Origin: Sulfitobacter sp. SK011
GTDB taxonomy: Bacteria > Pseudomonadota > Alphaproteobacteria > Rhodobacterales > Rhodobacteraceae
Assembly (NCBI RefSeq): GCF_003352065.1
Contig: NZ_CP025803.1
Span: 3,898,001 to 3,962,000, forward strand
Direction of reading: 5' to 3'
Length of the DNA: 64,000 nucleotides
Position numbers and translations under genes: made by a program. Positions within the stretch are counted from its first letter, which is position 1, and each line of letters begins with the position of its first letter. Below, one piece after another: positions 36,974-46,681 of the stretch. The notes beneath the pieces are model-generated. The model was not told where the DNA came from. It worked only from the letters and a program-made list of their open reading frames with translations, and made no database searches.

Positions 36974-37689
36974 TTAAAGGTATCTTTGAGTTGATCCATC
37001 GCCGCGTCAATCTCATCCTCGTCATTGCCCCGGATCACGATATGCGCGCCGTATTTTCCATCTTTTTGAAACGGATAGGACCCCATCACCAATGCCGGAA
37101 ACGCCGCCGCCAAATCGCCCAACGGCCCCGCAATATCGCCCTCACCCCGGTCTATGCGGGTTGTTTTACTGATCAGCGCCGCACCCCCCGTCAATGTCGG
37201 GATCACGGAGGCGACCATCGCCTGAAAGACCGACGGCACCCCTGCCATGACATGCACATTTTCCAGTTTGAAACCGGGGGCCGCCGATACCGGATTTTCA
37301 ATCAGAGTCGCATCATCCGGAATCCGCGCCATGCGCAGCCGCGATGCGTTCAGCTCAGTCCCTGATTTTTCATAATGTTCTGCCAAAATGGCACGGGCAT
37401 CATCGCGCACATCTATGTTTCGGTCGAACGCTGCTGCAATGCAGTCGGCCGTAATGTCATCATGGGTTGGTCCTATGCCACCACTGGTAAACACGTATTT
37501 ATACGCGGCTGACAGCGCCTGAACCGCCGCGATAATTCTGCCGTTCTCATCACCGACGACGCGCACTTCTTTTAGGTCGATACCGATATCATTCAGTTGT
37601 CCCGCAAGATAATGCATATTTGAATCGCGGGTGCGACCTGACAGAATTTCGTCTCCGATGACCAGCATCGCGGCGGTGGGGTTGAGCAT
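36970..37689 (-). CDS. CinA/MoaB-type domain protein
   Basis: 239-residue protein made only of the molybdopterin-binding-like (MoaB/Mog) domain of CinA. Signatures are AMLVIGDEILSGRTRDSN at the N-terminus and FTSGGIGPTHDDIT in the middle. It lacks the C-terminal nicotinamide-nucleotide amidase domain of full CinA. Relatives include ADP-ribose/CoA pyrophosphatase-type enzymes, so a nucleotide-hydrolysing role is possible. The ATG at 37689 abuts the promoter region of sfsA on the other strand. Confidence 0.85.
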   Translation of the reverse strand: MLNPTAAMLVIGDEILSGRTRDSNMHYLAGQLNDIGIDLKEVRVVGDENGRIIAAVQALSAAYKYVFTSGGIGPTHDDITADCIAAAFDRNIDVRDDARAILAEHYEKSGTELNASRLRMARIPDDATLIENPVSAAPGFKLENVHVMAGVPSVFQAMVASVIPTLTGGAALISKTTRIDRGEGDIAGPLGDLAAAFPALVMGSYPFQKDGKYGAHIVIRGNDEDEIDAAMDQLKDTFK

Positions 37690-37737
37690 ATGCTTGTATC
37701 CTTGAGGTTGCTTACACTACGGTATAGGCCTCGCCCC

Positions 37738-38451
37738 ATGCGCTTTCAAACCGAACTTGTCCCCGCCCGCCTGATCCGCCGCTACAAACGGTTTTTGGCC
37801 GATTGTATGCTTGAGGATGGGCACGAGGTAACCGCACATTGTGCGAACCCAGGCTCAATGATGGGATTGGCAGAACCGGGGATGCGGATCTGGCTTGAAC
37901 CAAATGATGACCCCAAGAAAAAGCTGAAGTACGGCTGGCGGTTGGTTGATCACGAGAATGGTCATTTCACCGGTGTCGACACCGCGCTTCCGAACCGCGC
38001 GGTGCGGGCCGCTCTTGAAGCCCGCGAATTAGCACCGCTTGCCGCCTATGGAACTGTAAAACCAGAAGTGAAATACGGGGAAAACTCCCGCATCGACTTT
38101 TTACTGAGCGAACCGGGTTTGCCAGATGCCTTTGTCGAAGTGAAATCTGTCACACTTTCCCGAAAACCCGGTTTGGCCGAATTCCCTGATTCTGTGACCG
38201 CTCGTGGCGCAAAACACCTGGGCGAACTGGCCAGAATGGCGGCGGCTGGGCACCGGGCCGTTCTGCTTTACCTTGTGCAACGCACCGATTGTACCCATGT
38301 CACAATTGCAGACGACATTGACCCCGCTTATGCCGCGGCCCATCACGCGGCAACCGCCTCTGGTCTGGAAACCCTGGCCATTGGCACCCTCATCAGCCCT
38401 TTGGAAGTGAGCCTCGCCGCCCCTCTGGCCCTTGGCCGCCCCGCACGCTAA
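37738..38451 (+). CDS. sfsA: SfsA family protein
   Basis: 237-residue SfsA, named for sugar fermentation stimulation. It has an OB-fold N-terminal DNA-binding part and a nuclease-like C-terminal part (ENSRIDFLL, FVEVKSVTLS, FPDSVTARGAKHL). The ATG at 37738 gives the standard MRFQTELVPARLIRRY start; an in-frame ATG at 37690 gives a basic extension and is unlikely. Its biological role is poorly known even in E. coli. It is followed 32 bp later by map. Confidence 0.92.
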   Translation: MRFQTELVPARLIRRYKRFLADCMLEDGHEVTAHCANPGSMMGLAEPGMRIWLEPNDDPKKKLKYGWRLVDHENGHFTGVDTALPNRAVRAALEARELAPLAAYGTVKPEVKYGENSRIDFLLSEPGLPDAFVEVKSVTLSRKPGLAEFPDSVTARGAKHLGELARMAAAGHRAVLLYLVQRTDCTHVTIADDIDPAYAAAHHAATASGLETLAIGTLISPLEVSLAAPLALGRPAR

Positions 38452-38483
38452 GTAAGGCCAAACAAAAGATATTGGAGAACCCG

Positions 38484-39299
38484 GTGAACACAGAACACCG
38501 TGGCCGTCAGACCAAAGACGGCATTCGCATTTACGATCCTTCTGATTTTGCCGGCATGCACGCCGCTGGCCGTTTGGCCGCTGCCATTCTGGATGAAATC
38601 GCCGAACACGTCTTTGTTGGCCAAACCACCGGAGAGATTGACCGCATCATCGAGGAAAAGGTGACAGCAGCCGGGGCGAAATCAGCGACGATCGGGTACA
38701 AGGGCTATAAACACGCGAGCTGCATTTCGGTGAATCACGTTGTTTGCCACGGTATCCCCGGCGACAAGAAGCTGAAGGATGGCGATATTCTGAACGTCGA
38801 TGTTACCGTGATTGTTGATGGTTGGTTTGGCGATACGTCACGCATGTATGTGGCAGGCAAACTGTCCCGCAAAGCTGAACGTCTGATCGAAGTCACACAT
38901 GACAGCCTGATGCGGGGTATTGAGGCCGTAAAACCCGGGAATACTTTTGGCGACATTGGCCATGCAATCCAGACCTATGTCGAAGGCCACCGGATGAGCG
39001 TGGTCACAGACTTTTGTGGGCACGGGTTAGGCCGCGTATTCCATGCACCACCTAACGTCCTTCATTACGGCCGCCCCGGTACCGGCGCCGTTCTGGAGCC
39101 CGGCATGTTTTTCACAATTGAACCGATGGTGAACCTTGGACGGGCAGAGACCAAAACGCTCGCCGATGACTGGACGGCTGTGACCCGTGACAAATCCTTG
39201 TCGGCGCAATTTGAACATTCCGTAGGGGTTACGGAAACCGGATGTGAGATATTCACCCTGTCGCCCGCCAATATCTTCCACCCCACTTACAAGACTTAA
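38484..39299 (+). CDS. map: Methionine aminopeptidase type I
   Basis: 271-residue enzyme that removes the first Met from new proteins. The metal-binding residues are visible in ILNVDVTVIVDGWFGDTSRM (two Asp), HGLGRVFH (His), FFTIEPMV (Glu) and the C-terminal QFEHSVGVTE (Glu). I choose GTG 38484 with GGAG 6 nt upstream; a TTG at 38472 overlaps that site and is less likely. It follows sfsA on the same strand. Confidence 0.95.
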   Translation: MNTEHRGRQTKDGIRIYDPSDFAGMHAAGRLAAAILDEIAEHVFVGQTTGEIDRIIEEKVTAAGAKSATIGYKGYKHASCISVNHVVCHGIPGDKKLKDGDILNVDVTVIVDGWFGDTSRMYVAGKLSRKAERLIEVTHDSLMRGIEAVKPGNTFGDIGHAIQTYVEGHRMSVVTDFCGHGLGRVFHAPPNVLHYGRPGTGAVLEPGMFFTIEPMVNLGRAETKTLADDWTAVTRDKSLSAQFEHSVGVTETGCEIFTLSPANIFHPTYKT

Positions 39300-39401
39300 A
39301 GAAGGCTCGCGCATGCAGCCCAATTTACGTATAAATAGGTAAGAAGTATTGCCATACATTTAGATTCGTGCTGTTGTCCTTAAACTCAGGGGGATGACAT
39401 C

Positions 39402-40613
39402 ATGAAGTGGGAACAGATATTCGCGACGCGCATGCAGCGCATGAAAGCCAGCGAAATTCGCGAGCTGCTCAAACTCTTGGATCAGCCCGATATCATTTCC
39501 TTTGCAGGTGGCATTCCTGACCCGGCCCTGTTCCCAACCGAAGCGTTTCAGGCGGCATTGGCGGATGCCCTTTCCCCGGCCAAACAAGCCACAGCACTGC
39601 AATATTCCGTTTCCGAAGGCTACGGTCCCTTACGGGACTGGATCATTGGACAAATGGATGCAATCGGAATCCCCTGCACCCGTGATAACGTGCTGATCAC
39701 CTCAGGATCGCAACAAGCGCTGGATTATCTGGGCAAATTGATGCTGTCACCGGGCGATACGGCACTTTTGGGGTGGCCCACCTACCTTGGTGCTTTGGGT
39801 GCCTTCAATGCCTATGAACCACATTATGACCGTCTGATCCCGCGCGGCAATCGGTCTGCCGCTGATTATGCAGAAGCTGCTGCCCAAAACGGTGGGCGGG
39901 TAAAGTTTGCCTATATGTCGGTCGATTTTGCTAATCCCACGGGCGAGACGCTTGATCTCGCGGCGCGCAAAAATATCCTTGATCTTGCAGATGAGATGGA
40001 CATCGCGGTGATCGAGGACGCGGCCTATCAGGCGCTGCGCTATGATGGCACCCCGATCCCACCCGTATTGGCGCTGGAGATTGAACGCAAAGGCAGCATC
40101 GATGCCTGTCGGACGCTGTATTGCGGGAGCTTTTCGAAGTCATTGGCACCCGGCCTGCGGGTTGGTTGGGTGTGTGGCGCGGCACCCGTCATTTCCCAGC
40201 TGGTGCTGATGAAACAGGCATCCGATCTGCATTCATCAACGCTTAACCAAATGGCAATCGCCACCGTGGCGCAGCAGATTTTTGGTGAACACACCGCCAA
40301 ACTGCGCAAGATTTATGGCGCGCGCCGTGATGCGATGCTGCATGCCCTGGCGACACATATGCCCGATGGCGTAGTCTGGACCAAACCCGAAGGCGGGATG
40401 TTTGTCTGGGTCACACTGCCAAAACATCTGGATGGCGGTGATCTGTTGCGGCAATCGCTTGAAACGCAAAGGGTCGCCTTTGTTCCGGGTCACGCCTTTT
40501 TTGCCGATGGATCCGGGGCAAACACCCTGCGCCTTGCATATTCATTGGCAGATGACGCCAAAATCGATGAGGGTATCAAACGTTTGGCAGCGGTCATTCG
40601 CGCGGCGGCCTAA
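39402..40613 (+). CDS. PLP aminotransferase, MocR/LysN-like
   Basis: Class I/II aminotransferase of 403 residues, close to the family of 2-aminoadipate and aromatic transaminases (LysN/KAT II type). PLP Lys246 lies in GSFSKSLAPGLRVGW, and the conserved ANPTGE and SEGYGPLRDWI stretches are present. It has no DNA-binding domain, unlike TauR, which shares this fold. The substrate is unknown. The stop overlaps the convergent rsmD gene by 4 bases. Confidence 0.87.
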   Translation: MKWEQIFATRMQRMKASEIRELLKLLDQPDIISFAGGIPDPALFPTEAFQAALADALSPAKQATALQYSVSEGYGPLRDWIIGQMDAIGIPCTRDNVLITSGSQQALDYLGKLMLSPGDTALLGWPTYLGALGAFNAYEPHYDRLIPRGNRSAADYAEAAAQNGGRVKFAYMSVDFANPTGETLDLAARKNILDLADEMDIAVIEDAAYQALRYDGTPIPPVLALEIERKGSIDACRTLYCGSFSKSLAPGLRVGWVCGAAPVISQLVLMKQASDLHSSTLNQMAIATVAQQIFGEHTAKLRKIYGARRDAMLHALATHMPDGVVWTKPEGGMFVWVTLPKHLDGGDLLRQSLETQRVAFVPGHAFFADGSGANTLRLAYSLADDAKIDEGIKRLAAVIRAAA

Positions 40614-41164
40614 ACCGTTCTGCGCAGCAAGGTCATATGGGTATCGCCATACTTGCGTTTATCGATCCGCTTAAACCCGTGTGGCGCGTTCATCGGTGCG
40701 TTCTCTTCCCAGACAATCATGGCATCTGGTGCCAGCCATCCGCCGTCTCGTACGGCTGTCAACGCCAGCTGCCCCATCCCTTTACCGTAAGGGGGATCGA
40801 GAAGGACCAGATCGAAAGGTGCCGCAATCCACGCACCCAAACTGGTCGCATCATTGCGCATCAACGTGGCCTCTGCTTTTGCTCTCAACTTCTCAATATT
40901 CTGAGTGATCAGGCGTTGCGCGACACGGCCATTCTCAACAAAACATACGTCTTTCGCACCGCGTGATAACGCCTCCAACCCCAGCGCGCCGGTCCCCGCA
41001 AACAGATCAAGCACCCTTGCCCCGATGATCACATCGTGATGTGTCAGCATCGAGAACAGGCTTTCTCGCACCCGGTCAGACGTGGGCCTCAGATGCGCGG
41101 CCACGTCGCCTTCGCCCACATCGGACAACACCGACCCACGGTATTTTCCGGCGATGATCCTCAC
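40610..41164 (-). CDS. rsmD: 16S rRNA (guanine(966)-N2)-methyltransferase RsmD
   Basis: 184-residue SAM methyltransferase that modifies G966 of 16S rRNA in the assembled small subunit. SAM site VLDLFAGTGALGLEALSRGA and catalytic motif LLDPPYGKG are plain, and the start MRIIAGKYRG is characteristic. It overlaps the FAD reductase gene upstream by ATGA. Confidence 0.95.
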   Translation of the reverse strand: MRIIAGKYRGSVLSDVGEGDVAAHLRPTSDRVRESLFSMLTHHDVIIGARVLDLFAGTGALGLEALSRGAKDVCFVENGRVAQRLITQNIEKLRAKAEATLMRNDATSLGAWIAAPFDLVLLDPPYGKGMGQLALTAVRDGGWLAPDAMIVWEENAPMNAPHGFKRIDKRKYGDTHMTLLRRTV

Positions 41165-42369
41165 AGCTTCAGCAACGCTTTCATATCCGTTTCCGGGTCC
41201 GAAATCGCCGCAGGGTCAGGCGATTTTCCGGCCTCAATCAAGCGCTTGCCAACCATGAATCCGCGCGGATCATTCATGGCATCAACCGCCAACAATTCGG
41301 ACCCGCGAAAGTACCAGAACGCCACGCTATCGGCATCCGTGCGCCGTGTGATCACCCGGTCATAGCCTGTGTTCAGCCCGGCGATCTGCAGCTTTACATC
41401 GTATTGATCGGACCAAAACCATGGCTTCGCAACATAGTCCTTGTCCCCACCCATGATGTTCTCAGCCACGCATTCTGACTGATCGATGGCGTTGGGAACA
41501 GACTCCAGCCGAATGCGCCCACCGCGATAGGGAAACGACGCACAATCACCCGCCGCCCATACATGCGGCGCTGAGGTCCGGCCCTGCGCATCAACCTTAA
41601 TGCCATTGTCGATCTCGATCCCTGCCACCTCGGCCAAGGCCGTACATGGCGCTATCCCGACACCGACTATCACGAAATCCGCATCAACCTCAGCCCCGTC
41701 AGACAGGCGCGCACCACGCACAGCCCCATCACCCAACAGCCGTTCAAGGCCGACACCCTCGCGGATATCGACCCCGTGCTCTTGATGCAGATCCCGGAAA
41801 AAATCACTGGTTTCGGGTGCGGCGACCCGCTGCAAAATACGATCTGCCATTTCTACAAGCGTGACGCGCAGGCCCAGTTTGGCGGCAACCGATGCAGCCT
41901 CCAGCCCGATATAACCCCCTCCGACAATGAGCACCTTCGCATCTTTGACAAAACGCGGGGCCATCGCATCAACATCCGCCAGATCGCGCACCACATGCAC
42001 ACCGTCCAGATCGCCACCTATGCTGGCTGGCAAATGACGCGGTTCCGATCCTGTGGTCAGGACCAGATCATCATAGTGCATCGTCTTGCCCTGCACCGAG
42101 ATGCTTTGCGCGGCTGTGTCAATCGCGTCGACATGCACGCCCATCATAAGATCGATATCGTGCTCTGCATAAAACGCCTCAGGGCGCAGAAACAGGCGTT
42201 CAAGTGCCATGTCACCCATCAGGTATGCCTTGGACAGGGGCGGCCGTTGATATGGGGGTACGGGTTCTGCACCAATCAACGTCACGCGACCCTCAAAACC
42301 ACCATTGCGCAGCTTGGCCACGCAAGACGACCCCGCCTGCCCCGCCCCGATCACAACCACATGCCGCAT
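41161..42369 (-). CDS. Ferredoxin/rubredoxin reductase-type FAD oxidoreductase
   Basis: 402-residue flavoprotein of the putidaredoxin-reductase group. FAD site VVIGAGQAGSSC is at the N-terminus, NAD(P)H site IVGGGYIGLEAASVAAKLG in the centre, the second FAD motif in VWAAGDCASFP, and the Reductase_C domain at the end. It normally passes electrons from NADH to a ferredoxin or rubredoxin, but no such partner gene is near. I use the ATG at 42369 with GGGGA 9 nt upstream; a TTG two codons earlier is possible. Confidence 0.9.
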   Translation of the reverse strand: MRHVVVIGAGQAGSSCVAKLRNGGFEGRVTLIGAEPVPPYQRPPLSKAYLMGDMALERLFLRPEAFYAEHDIDLMMGVHVDAIDTAAQSISVQGKTMHYDDLVLTTGSEPRHLPASIGGDLDGVHVVRDLADVDAMAPRFVKDAKVLIVGGGYIGLEAASVAAKLGLRVTLVEMADRILQRVAAPETSDFFRDLHQEHGVDIREGVGLERLLGDGAVRGARLSDGAEVDADFVIVGVGIAPCTALAEVAGIEIDNGIKVDAQGRTSAPHVWAAGDCASFPYRGGRIRLESVPNAIDQSECVAENIMGGDKDYVAKPWFWSDQYDVKLQIAGLNTGYDRVITRRTDADSVAFWYFRGSELLAVDAMNDPRGFMVGKRLIEAGKSPDPAAISDPETDMKALLKL

Positions 42370-42460
42370 AGCCAATTTTCCCCGATATTACTGGTCGTAC
42401 CCTATGACAAAACCTATATGCTTGCTTAGGACAAACGCAATGACATGAAAGGTCTAGCCC

Positions 42461-42949
42461 ATGACGATATCTCAAGGGGACACTCTGCCCGACGCAACTC
42501 TGGTCGAATTGGGCGCTGACGGACCAGCGCCAGTCAAAATGGCGGACAAACTCAAAGGCCGCAAAGTGGTTGTATTCGCGGTGCCCGGTGCATTTACACC
42601 GACGTGCAATTCCGCGCATGTACCCAGCTTTGTACGCACCAAGGATCAATTCGATGCCAAAGGCGTGGATGAGATCATCTGCGTGTCCTGCAACGATCCC
42701 TTCGTGATGAAAGCATGGGGCGAAGCGACGGGTGCAACTGCGGCAGGCATTACCATGCTGGCCGATGCATCATCCGAATTCACCCGTGCCATCGGCATGG
42801 ACTTTGACGCCCCCCCTGCAGGGTTGATGGCCCGGTCAAAACGCTATGCGATGTTGGTGGACGATGGCAAAGTGACGCTGTTCCAAGCCGAAGAAAGCCC
42901 CGGCGTCTGTGACGTGTCCGGCGGTGAAGCGCTGCTGGCCAGCATGTAA
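42461..42949 (+). CDS. Prx5-type peroxiredoxin
   Basis: 162-residue thiol peroxidase. The peroxidatic Cys49 lies in VPGAFTPTCNSAHVPSF, the motif of the Prx5/AhpE-like (glutaredoxin/glutathione-dependent) group, and further Cys occur in IICVSCNDPF and SPGVCDVSG. It reduces peroxides in the cytoplasm. It stands alone, divergent from the flavoprotein gene and followed by a strong hairpin. Confidence 0.92.
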   Translation: MTISQGDTLPDATLVELGADGPAPVKMADKLKGRKVVVFAVPGAFTPTCNSAHVPSFVRTKDQFDAKGVDEIICVSCNDPFVMKAWGEATGATAAGITMLADASSEFTRAIGMDFDAPPAGLMARSKRYAMLVDDGKVTLFQAEESPGVCDVSGGEALLASM

Positions 42950-42956
42950 CACAAAC

Positions 42957-42984
42957 GCGGCAGGCCAATGCGATGGCCTGCCGC
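42957..42984. terminator. Hairpin between convergent peroxiredoxin and mscS genes
   Basis: GCGGCAGGCCA (42957-42967) and TGGCCTGCCGC (42974-42984) form a perfect 11-bp stem with a 6-nt loop, placed 8 bp after one stop and 15 bp after the other. T-runs are weak on both sides, but position and strength fit a shared terminator. Confidence 0.7.
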
Positions 42985-42998
42985 CTTACACCAATACG

Positions 42999-43844
42999 CT
43001 ACTCTGCCGCCTGAACGATTGTGCGGGTGGGGAACGGAATATCCACACCACCAGAGTCCAACGCTTCTTTAACCTGCCGCGTCATATCCGCCTTGAACGC
43101 AAAATAATCCCCTGCGTCACACCAGACACGCACCAGAAAATCAACGGAACTGTCGCCAAGATTTGTGACCTGAATAAACGGATCGGGGTCTGCATGCGCG
43201 CGCGCATCGGCCATGATGGTTTTGCGAATGATCTCCTCGGCGCTTTTCAGATTGGCCCCATAGCCAACGCCAAATGTCCATTCTGCGCGCCGCGTTTCGT
43301 TCACGGAATAATTGGTGATGACGTTCCCCCAAACCTTGGAATTGGGCACAATCACCTGAACATTGCTGAGATCCGCCAATTCGGTAAAGTTGAGGTTGAT
43401 CTGTTTGACCGTTCCCATTTCTCCGCCGATATCCACAAAATCGCCTATTTTAATGGGCCGGAACATGATCAGCATCACACCCGCTGCAACATTAGACAGC
43501 GTGCCTTGCAGGGCCAGACCAATTGCCAGACCTGCCGCACCGATAAGCGCCACAACTGATGTCGTTTGAACACCAAAAGTGTTCAGCACAAACAGCACCG
43601 CGAAACCCAGGACGACATACCGCACGATCGACGCAAGAAAATCGAACAACATCTCATCCAGATGTTTGTGTTTCTTTCCAAGGTGCTGCACACGTCGTTG
43701 CAGCCAGGCTGACACGATCCAACCCGCCAGCAGGATCCCAATGGCCGCAAGAACCGACCCCACCGCGCCTGCCAGGAATTCAAGTGTCAAAAGATCGCCA
43801 AGGGTCTTGCCCTGCCAAAGCTCTGTATTCATTAGATTTTGCAT
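42999..43844 (-). CDS. MscS-family mechanosensitive channel
   Basis: 281-residue small-conductance channel that opens under membrane tension to relieve osmotic shock. It has three N-terminal TM helices; the pore helix is the Gly/Ala-rich stretch AAGLAIGLALQGTLSNVAAG. The beta-domain follows (MFRPIKIGDFVDIGGEMG), then the C-terminal cytoplasmic cage. Start taken at ATG 43844; an ATG four codons later also fits, and the ribosome site is weak. The phhB gene is 10 bp upstream on the same strand. Confidence 0.92.
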   Translation of the reverse strand: MQNLMNTELWQGKTLGDLLTLEFLAGAVGSVLAAIGILLAGWIVSAWLQRRVQHLGKKHKHLDEMLFDFLASIVRYVVLGFAVLFVLNTFGVQTTSVVALIGAAGLAIGLALQGTLSNVAAGVMLIMFRPIKIGDFVDIGGEMGTVKQINLNFTELADLSNVQVIVPNSKVWGNVITNYSVNETRRAEWTFGVGYGANLKSAEEIIRKTIMADARAHADPDPFIQVTNLGDSSVDFLVRVWCDAGDYFAFKADMTRQVKEALDSGGVDIPFPTRTIVQAAE

Positions 43845-43854
43845 ATGTATTCCG

Positions 43855-44163
43855 TCAGTCTTTCTTGGTCTCGAACAAACTATCCATTTTGCGCGCCAAC
43901 TTGACGTCAAGCGTGCTTAAGCCATCAACATCATGGGTGATCAACGTCACATTCACCTTGTTATAGACATTGATCCATTCTGGATGATGGTCCCATTTTT
44001 CCGACCATATCGCCACACGGGTCATCCAGCCAAACGCATCCGCAAAGTCGGGAAACTTAAACGTTTTGTGGATGGCATCACGCCCCTCTTCCATCTCCCA
44101 GCCAGTGTTGAAAAGAGGCTGTAGTAACGTGTTCCGGGTTTCGTCGCTTAATCGTTCTGTCAT
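43855..44163 (-). CDS. phhB: 4a-hydroxytetrahydrobiopterin dehydratase
   Basis: 102-residue pterin-4a-carbinolamine dehydratase. The active-site motif [16 protein letters not shown] holds the two catalytic His. It recycles the pterin cofactor of aromatic amino acid hydroxylases and in bacteria without them may serve molybdopterin or folate metabolism. No hydroxylase is in the window. It overlaps the upstream acetyltransferase gene by 4 bases. Confidence 0.93.
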   Translation of the reverse strand: MTERLSDETRNTLLQPLFNTGWEMEEGRDAIHKTFKFPDFADAFGWMTRVAIWSEKWDHHPEWINVYNKVNVTLITHDVDGLSTLDVKLARKMDSLFETKKD

Positions 44164-45347
44164 TCCTGCTCCTCAATTTGGGCGCGTCTAAATGGCCCAT
44201 AATCTGTCAAAATCTCAATCTCTTCGTCAACGGCCGCACGTTCAGCCGCCAGATAATCACCAACCGCATGCGCAAACCCCGCGTCCCGCATCCAATGCAG
44301 CGACCAGGTCGGCGTTGGCAAATAGCCCCGCGCCAGCTTGTGCTCACCCTGCGCGCCGGCTTCAACCGTTTTGAGCTTGTATGCGATGGCGATATCTATT
44401 GCCTGATAGTAACACAGCTCGAAATGCAGGCAGGGATGATGCTCAGAGCAGCCCCAATACCGACCATACAACGCATCAGCACCGATAAAGTTCAGGGCCC
44501 CCGCCACATATTCACCGTCACGCTCTGCCAGAACCAAAGCGATATCGTCGCGCAGTGTTTCATGGGCGATATCAAAAAACGACCGCGTCAGATAAGGCGT
44601 CCCCCATTTTCGCGCGCCGGTATCCTGATAGAACCGCCAAAATGCATCCCAATGTTCTGGTTTGATCTGATCACCGGTGAGGACCCGAATGTGTCCTCCA
44701 AAGCTTTGGGCAGTCATGCGTTCTTTGCGAATGTTCTTTCTTTTGCGCGAGTTAAGGCTGCTCAGAAAGTCATCAAAGTCGCCATAGCGATCATTGCGCC
44801 AGTGAAATTGCTGGCTTTTGCGCGGCATCAACCCCAGTTCTTTGGCCACTTCAACTTCATCTTCGGTGCAAAAGGTCACATGCAAAGACGACAAATTGTT
44901 TGATTCCGTAAGCTGAATGGCACCTTGAACAAGTGCTGCCATCCCGGTTTCTTCAAACCCCGGACGGGTAAGAAAACGCCGACCTGTCACGGGGGTATGC
45001 GGCACCGCGATTTGCAGCTTTGGATAGTACCGTCCCCCCGCGCGCTCGTAGGCATGCGCCCAATTGTGGTCAAAGATATACTCACCCTGCGAATGCGACT
45101 TGACGTACATCGGGGCCACCGCGATCACCTGACGCGCAACCGTGGCTGTCAGATATTGTGGCTGCCACCCCGTACCCGGGCCGACGCTGCCACTTTGCTC
45201 AAGTGCTGCAAGAAATCGATAGGTGGTAAACGGATCGCGCGCGCGCGCGCCACTCTGCGCCTCGGGGCAGGCGCAGCCATCCCAATCGGCCTGCCCGATA
45301 TCGGCAAGCTCAGGCACCACCCTAATCTCTACGTCCTGCGCACTCAT
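44160..45347 (-). CDS. FemAB-like GNAT acyltransferase (DUF482 type)
   Basis: 395-residue protein of the family earlier called DUF482, with a tandem GNAT fold as in FemAB peptidoglycan transferases. Typical stretches are WTGSG-like GWQPQYL in the N-terminal half, [28 protein letters not shown] and [19 protein letters not shown] near the end. Members may use aminoacyl-tRNA or acyl donors; the reaction here is unknown. A run of 15 alternating C and G (45236-45250) lies inside the coding region. Confidence 0.88.
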   Translation of the reverse strand: MSAQDVEIRVVPELADIGQADWDGCACPEAQSGARARDPFTTYRFLAALEQSGSVGPGTGWQPQYLTATVARQVIAVAPMYVKSHSQGEYIFDHNWAHAYERAGGRYYPKLQIAVPHTPVTGRRFLTRPGFEETGMAALVQGAIQLTESNNLSSLHVTFCTEDEVEVAKELGLMPRKSQQFHWRNDRYGDFDDFLSSLNSRKRKNIRKERMTAQSFGGHIRVLTGDQIKPEHWDAFWRFYQDTGARKWGTPYLTRSFFDIAHETLRDDIALVLAERDGEYVAGALNFIGADALYGRYWGCSEHHPCLHFELCYYQAIDIAIAYKLKTVEAGAQGEHKLARGYLPTPTWSLHWMRDAGFAHAVGDYLAAERAAVDEEIEILTDYGPFRRAQIEEQE

Positions 45348-45393
45348 ATTATTTCCTGCCTTCGTGCCTTATCTGTGGCTTGCCCGCGCAGGA

Positions 45394-46155
45394 TCAAGCG
45401 GTAAGGGCGGCGCGGTAGGCCTCAAAGGTAATATTGTCGGCGATCTGGCGCGCGATCTTTTCCTCTTCAACTGTCCGGACCGTCCAGCAACAGATCATTG
45501 CGCCCAACGCTTTTAGTTCGGAAACGCGTGCGCGCGTCAGATCATCTACCTCGTGGCTGATAAAAGATGCGCCGACCCGATCATAATCGGGAATATCTCG
45601 CAAACGGTCGCAAGTCGTCTTGGACAACGGCCATTCGTCATAACGGTAGGCGCTTGTGACCAAACCGCGCGGCACGTCCGGTGCCAGTTCGGCCATTCTT
45701 GCAACCGCATGAGGGTTGAATGACATCACGGCCACGTCTCCCTCATATCCCCGCAAGGCCGCAGCAGTTGCTTCTTCAAGCGGGCCGATTGCGGGGCCCA
45801 TATCGCCGTCCTGGTCCTTTATTTCGATCACCAGGGGAACGCGGCCTGCGACCAGATCAAGTACTTCTGGCAAGGTCGGAACGCCCTCTTCGCCACCGGT
45901 CAGGTGGATCTGGGCCAGTTCATCAGCACGACACAGCCGTATGGGACCTTTCGCGCCTGTCAGCCGGTCCAGCGAATAGTCGTGAAACACCATCGCCGCG
46001 CCATCCGCGCTGAGTTGAACATCGATCTCAATACCATATCCGGCCGCGATCGCCGCCCGAATGGCAGCGCGGCTGTTTTCGGGACGTCCATCACGCACGT
46101 CGTGCAATGCGCGATGAGCCAACGGTCGATCATAAAACGCATGCGGAAGGCTCAT
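45394..46155 (-). CDS. Glycerophosphodiester phosphodiesterase
   Basis: 253-residue GDPD-family enzyme that splits glycerophosphodiesters into glycerol 3-phosphate and an alcohol. The active-site pattern is AHRALHDVRDGRPENS (the usual HRG is HRA), then IEIDVQLSADG and VFHDYSLDR, giving the metal-binding Glu, Asp and catalytic His pair. There is no signal peptide, so it is a cytoplasmic (UgpQ-type) form. It overlaps the ridA-like gene upstream by ATGA. Confidence 0.9.
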   Translation of the reverse strand: MSLPHAFYDRPLAHRALHDVRDGRPENSRAAIRAAIAAGYGIEIDVQLSADGAAMVFHDYSLDRLTGAKGPIRLCRADELAQIHLTGGEEGVPTLPEVLDLVAGRVPLVIEIKDQDGDMGPAIGPLEEATAAALRGYEGDVAVMSFNPHAVARMAELAPDVPRGLVTSAYRYDEWPLSKTTCDRLRDIPDYDRVGASFISHEVDDLTRARVSELKALGAMICCWTVRTVEEEKIARQIADNITFEAYRAALTA

Positions 46156-46610
46156 TTGATCTCAAAAATGCCTTCGATTTCAACTGCAACGCCAAATGGC
46201 AAGGATGCGGCAGAAACCGCCGAACGGGAATGTCGCCCCTTGTCGCCCAGCGCCTCGACCAGAAAATCAGAAGCGCCATTGATCACTTTGGGCTGGTCGG
46301 TGAACTCCGCAGTGGAATTCACAAAGCCGGTCAGCTTGATCACCCGGACCAACCGCTCAATATCGCCGCCACAGGCTGTTTTGACCTGCGCCAGCAAACT
46401 GATCACACATGATTTTGCCGCCGCTGCCCCCGCATCAACATCCATGTTCTCGCCCAACTTGCCCGTGATGAAGCCATCAGGGCCATTTGATATCTGCCCC
46501 GAGACATAGACGATATTACCCACCGTCACGAACGGTACATAATTCGCTGCGGGTGCGGGTGCATCGGGCAATGTGACACCCAATTCGGTCAGACGTGCGG
46601 TGATGTTCAT
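46152..46610 (-). CDS. RidA-family protein
   Basis: 152-residue member of the YjgF/YER057c/UK114 family. Enamine/imine deaminases of this type remove reactive intermediates of PLP enzymes. Visible features are FVTVGNIVYVSGQISNGPDG and the C-terminal LPFGVAVEIEGIFEIK; the Arg that binds carboxylates in true RidA (in CVRA...E motifs) is replaced here by SRSAVSAASLP, so it may belong to another subgroup. It overlaps the phosphodiesterase gene. Confidence 0.85.
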   Translation of the reverse strand: MNITARLTELGVTLPDAPAPAANYVPFVTVGNIVYVSGQISNGPDGFITGKLGENMDVDAGAAAAKSCVISLLAQVKTACGGDIERLVRVIKLTGFVNSTAEFTDQPKVINGASDFLVEALGDKGRHSRSAVSAASLPFGVAVEIEGIFEIK

Positions 46611-46681
46611 GGTGTATTCCCTTAGCGGTTTGAGGTTTACCAGACGCTATCCGGGATAGGCGAGATGAGAAAGAGGCAGGA

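Noticed and set aside
39300..39401. A regulatory RNA or riboswitch in the map-aminotransferase gap
   Set aside because: AT-rich but with no stable conserved fold that I can recognise.
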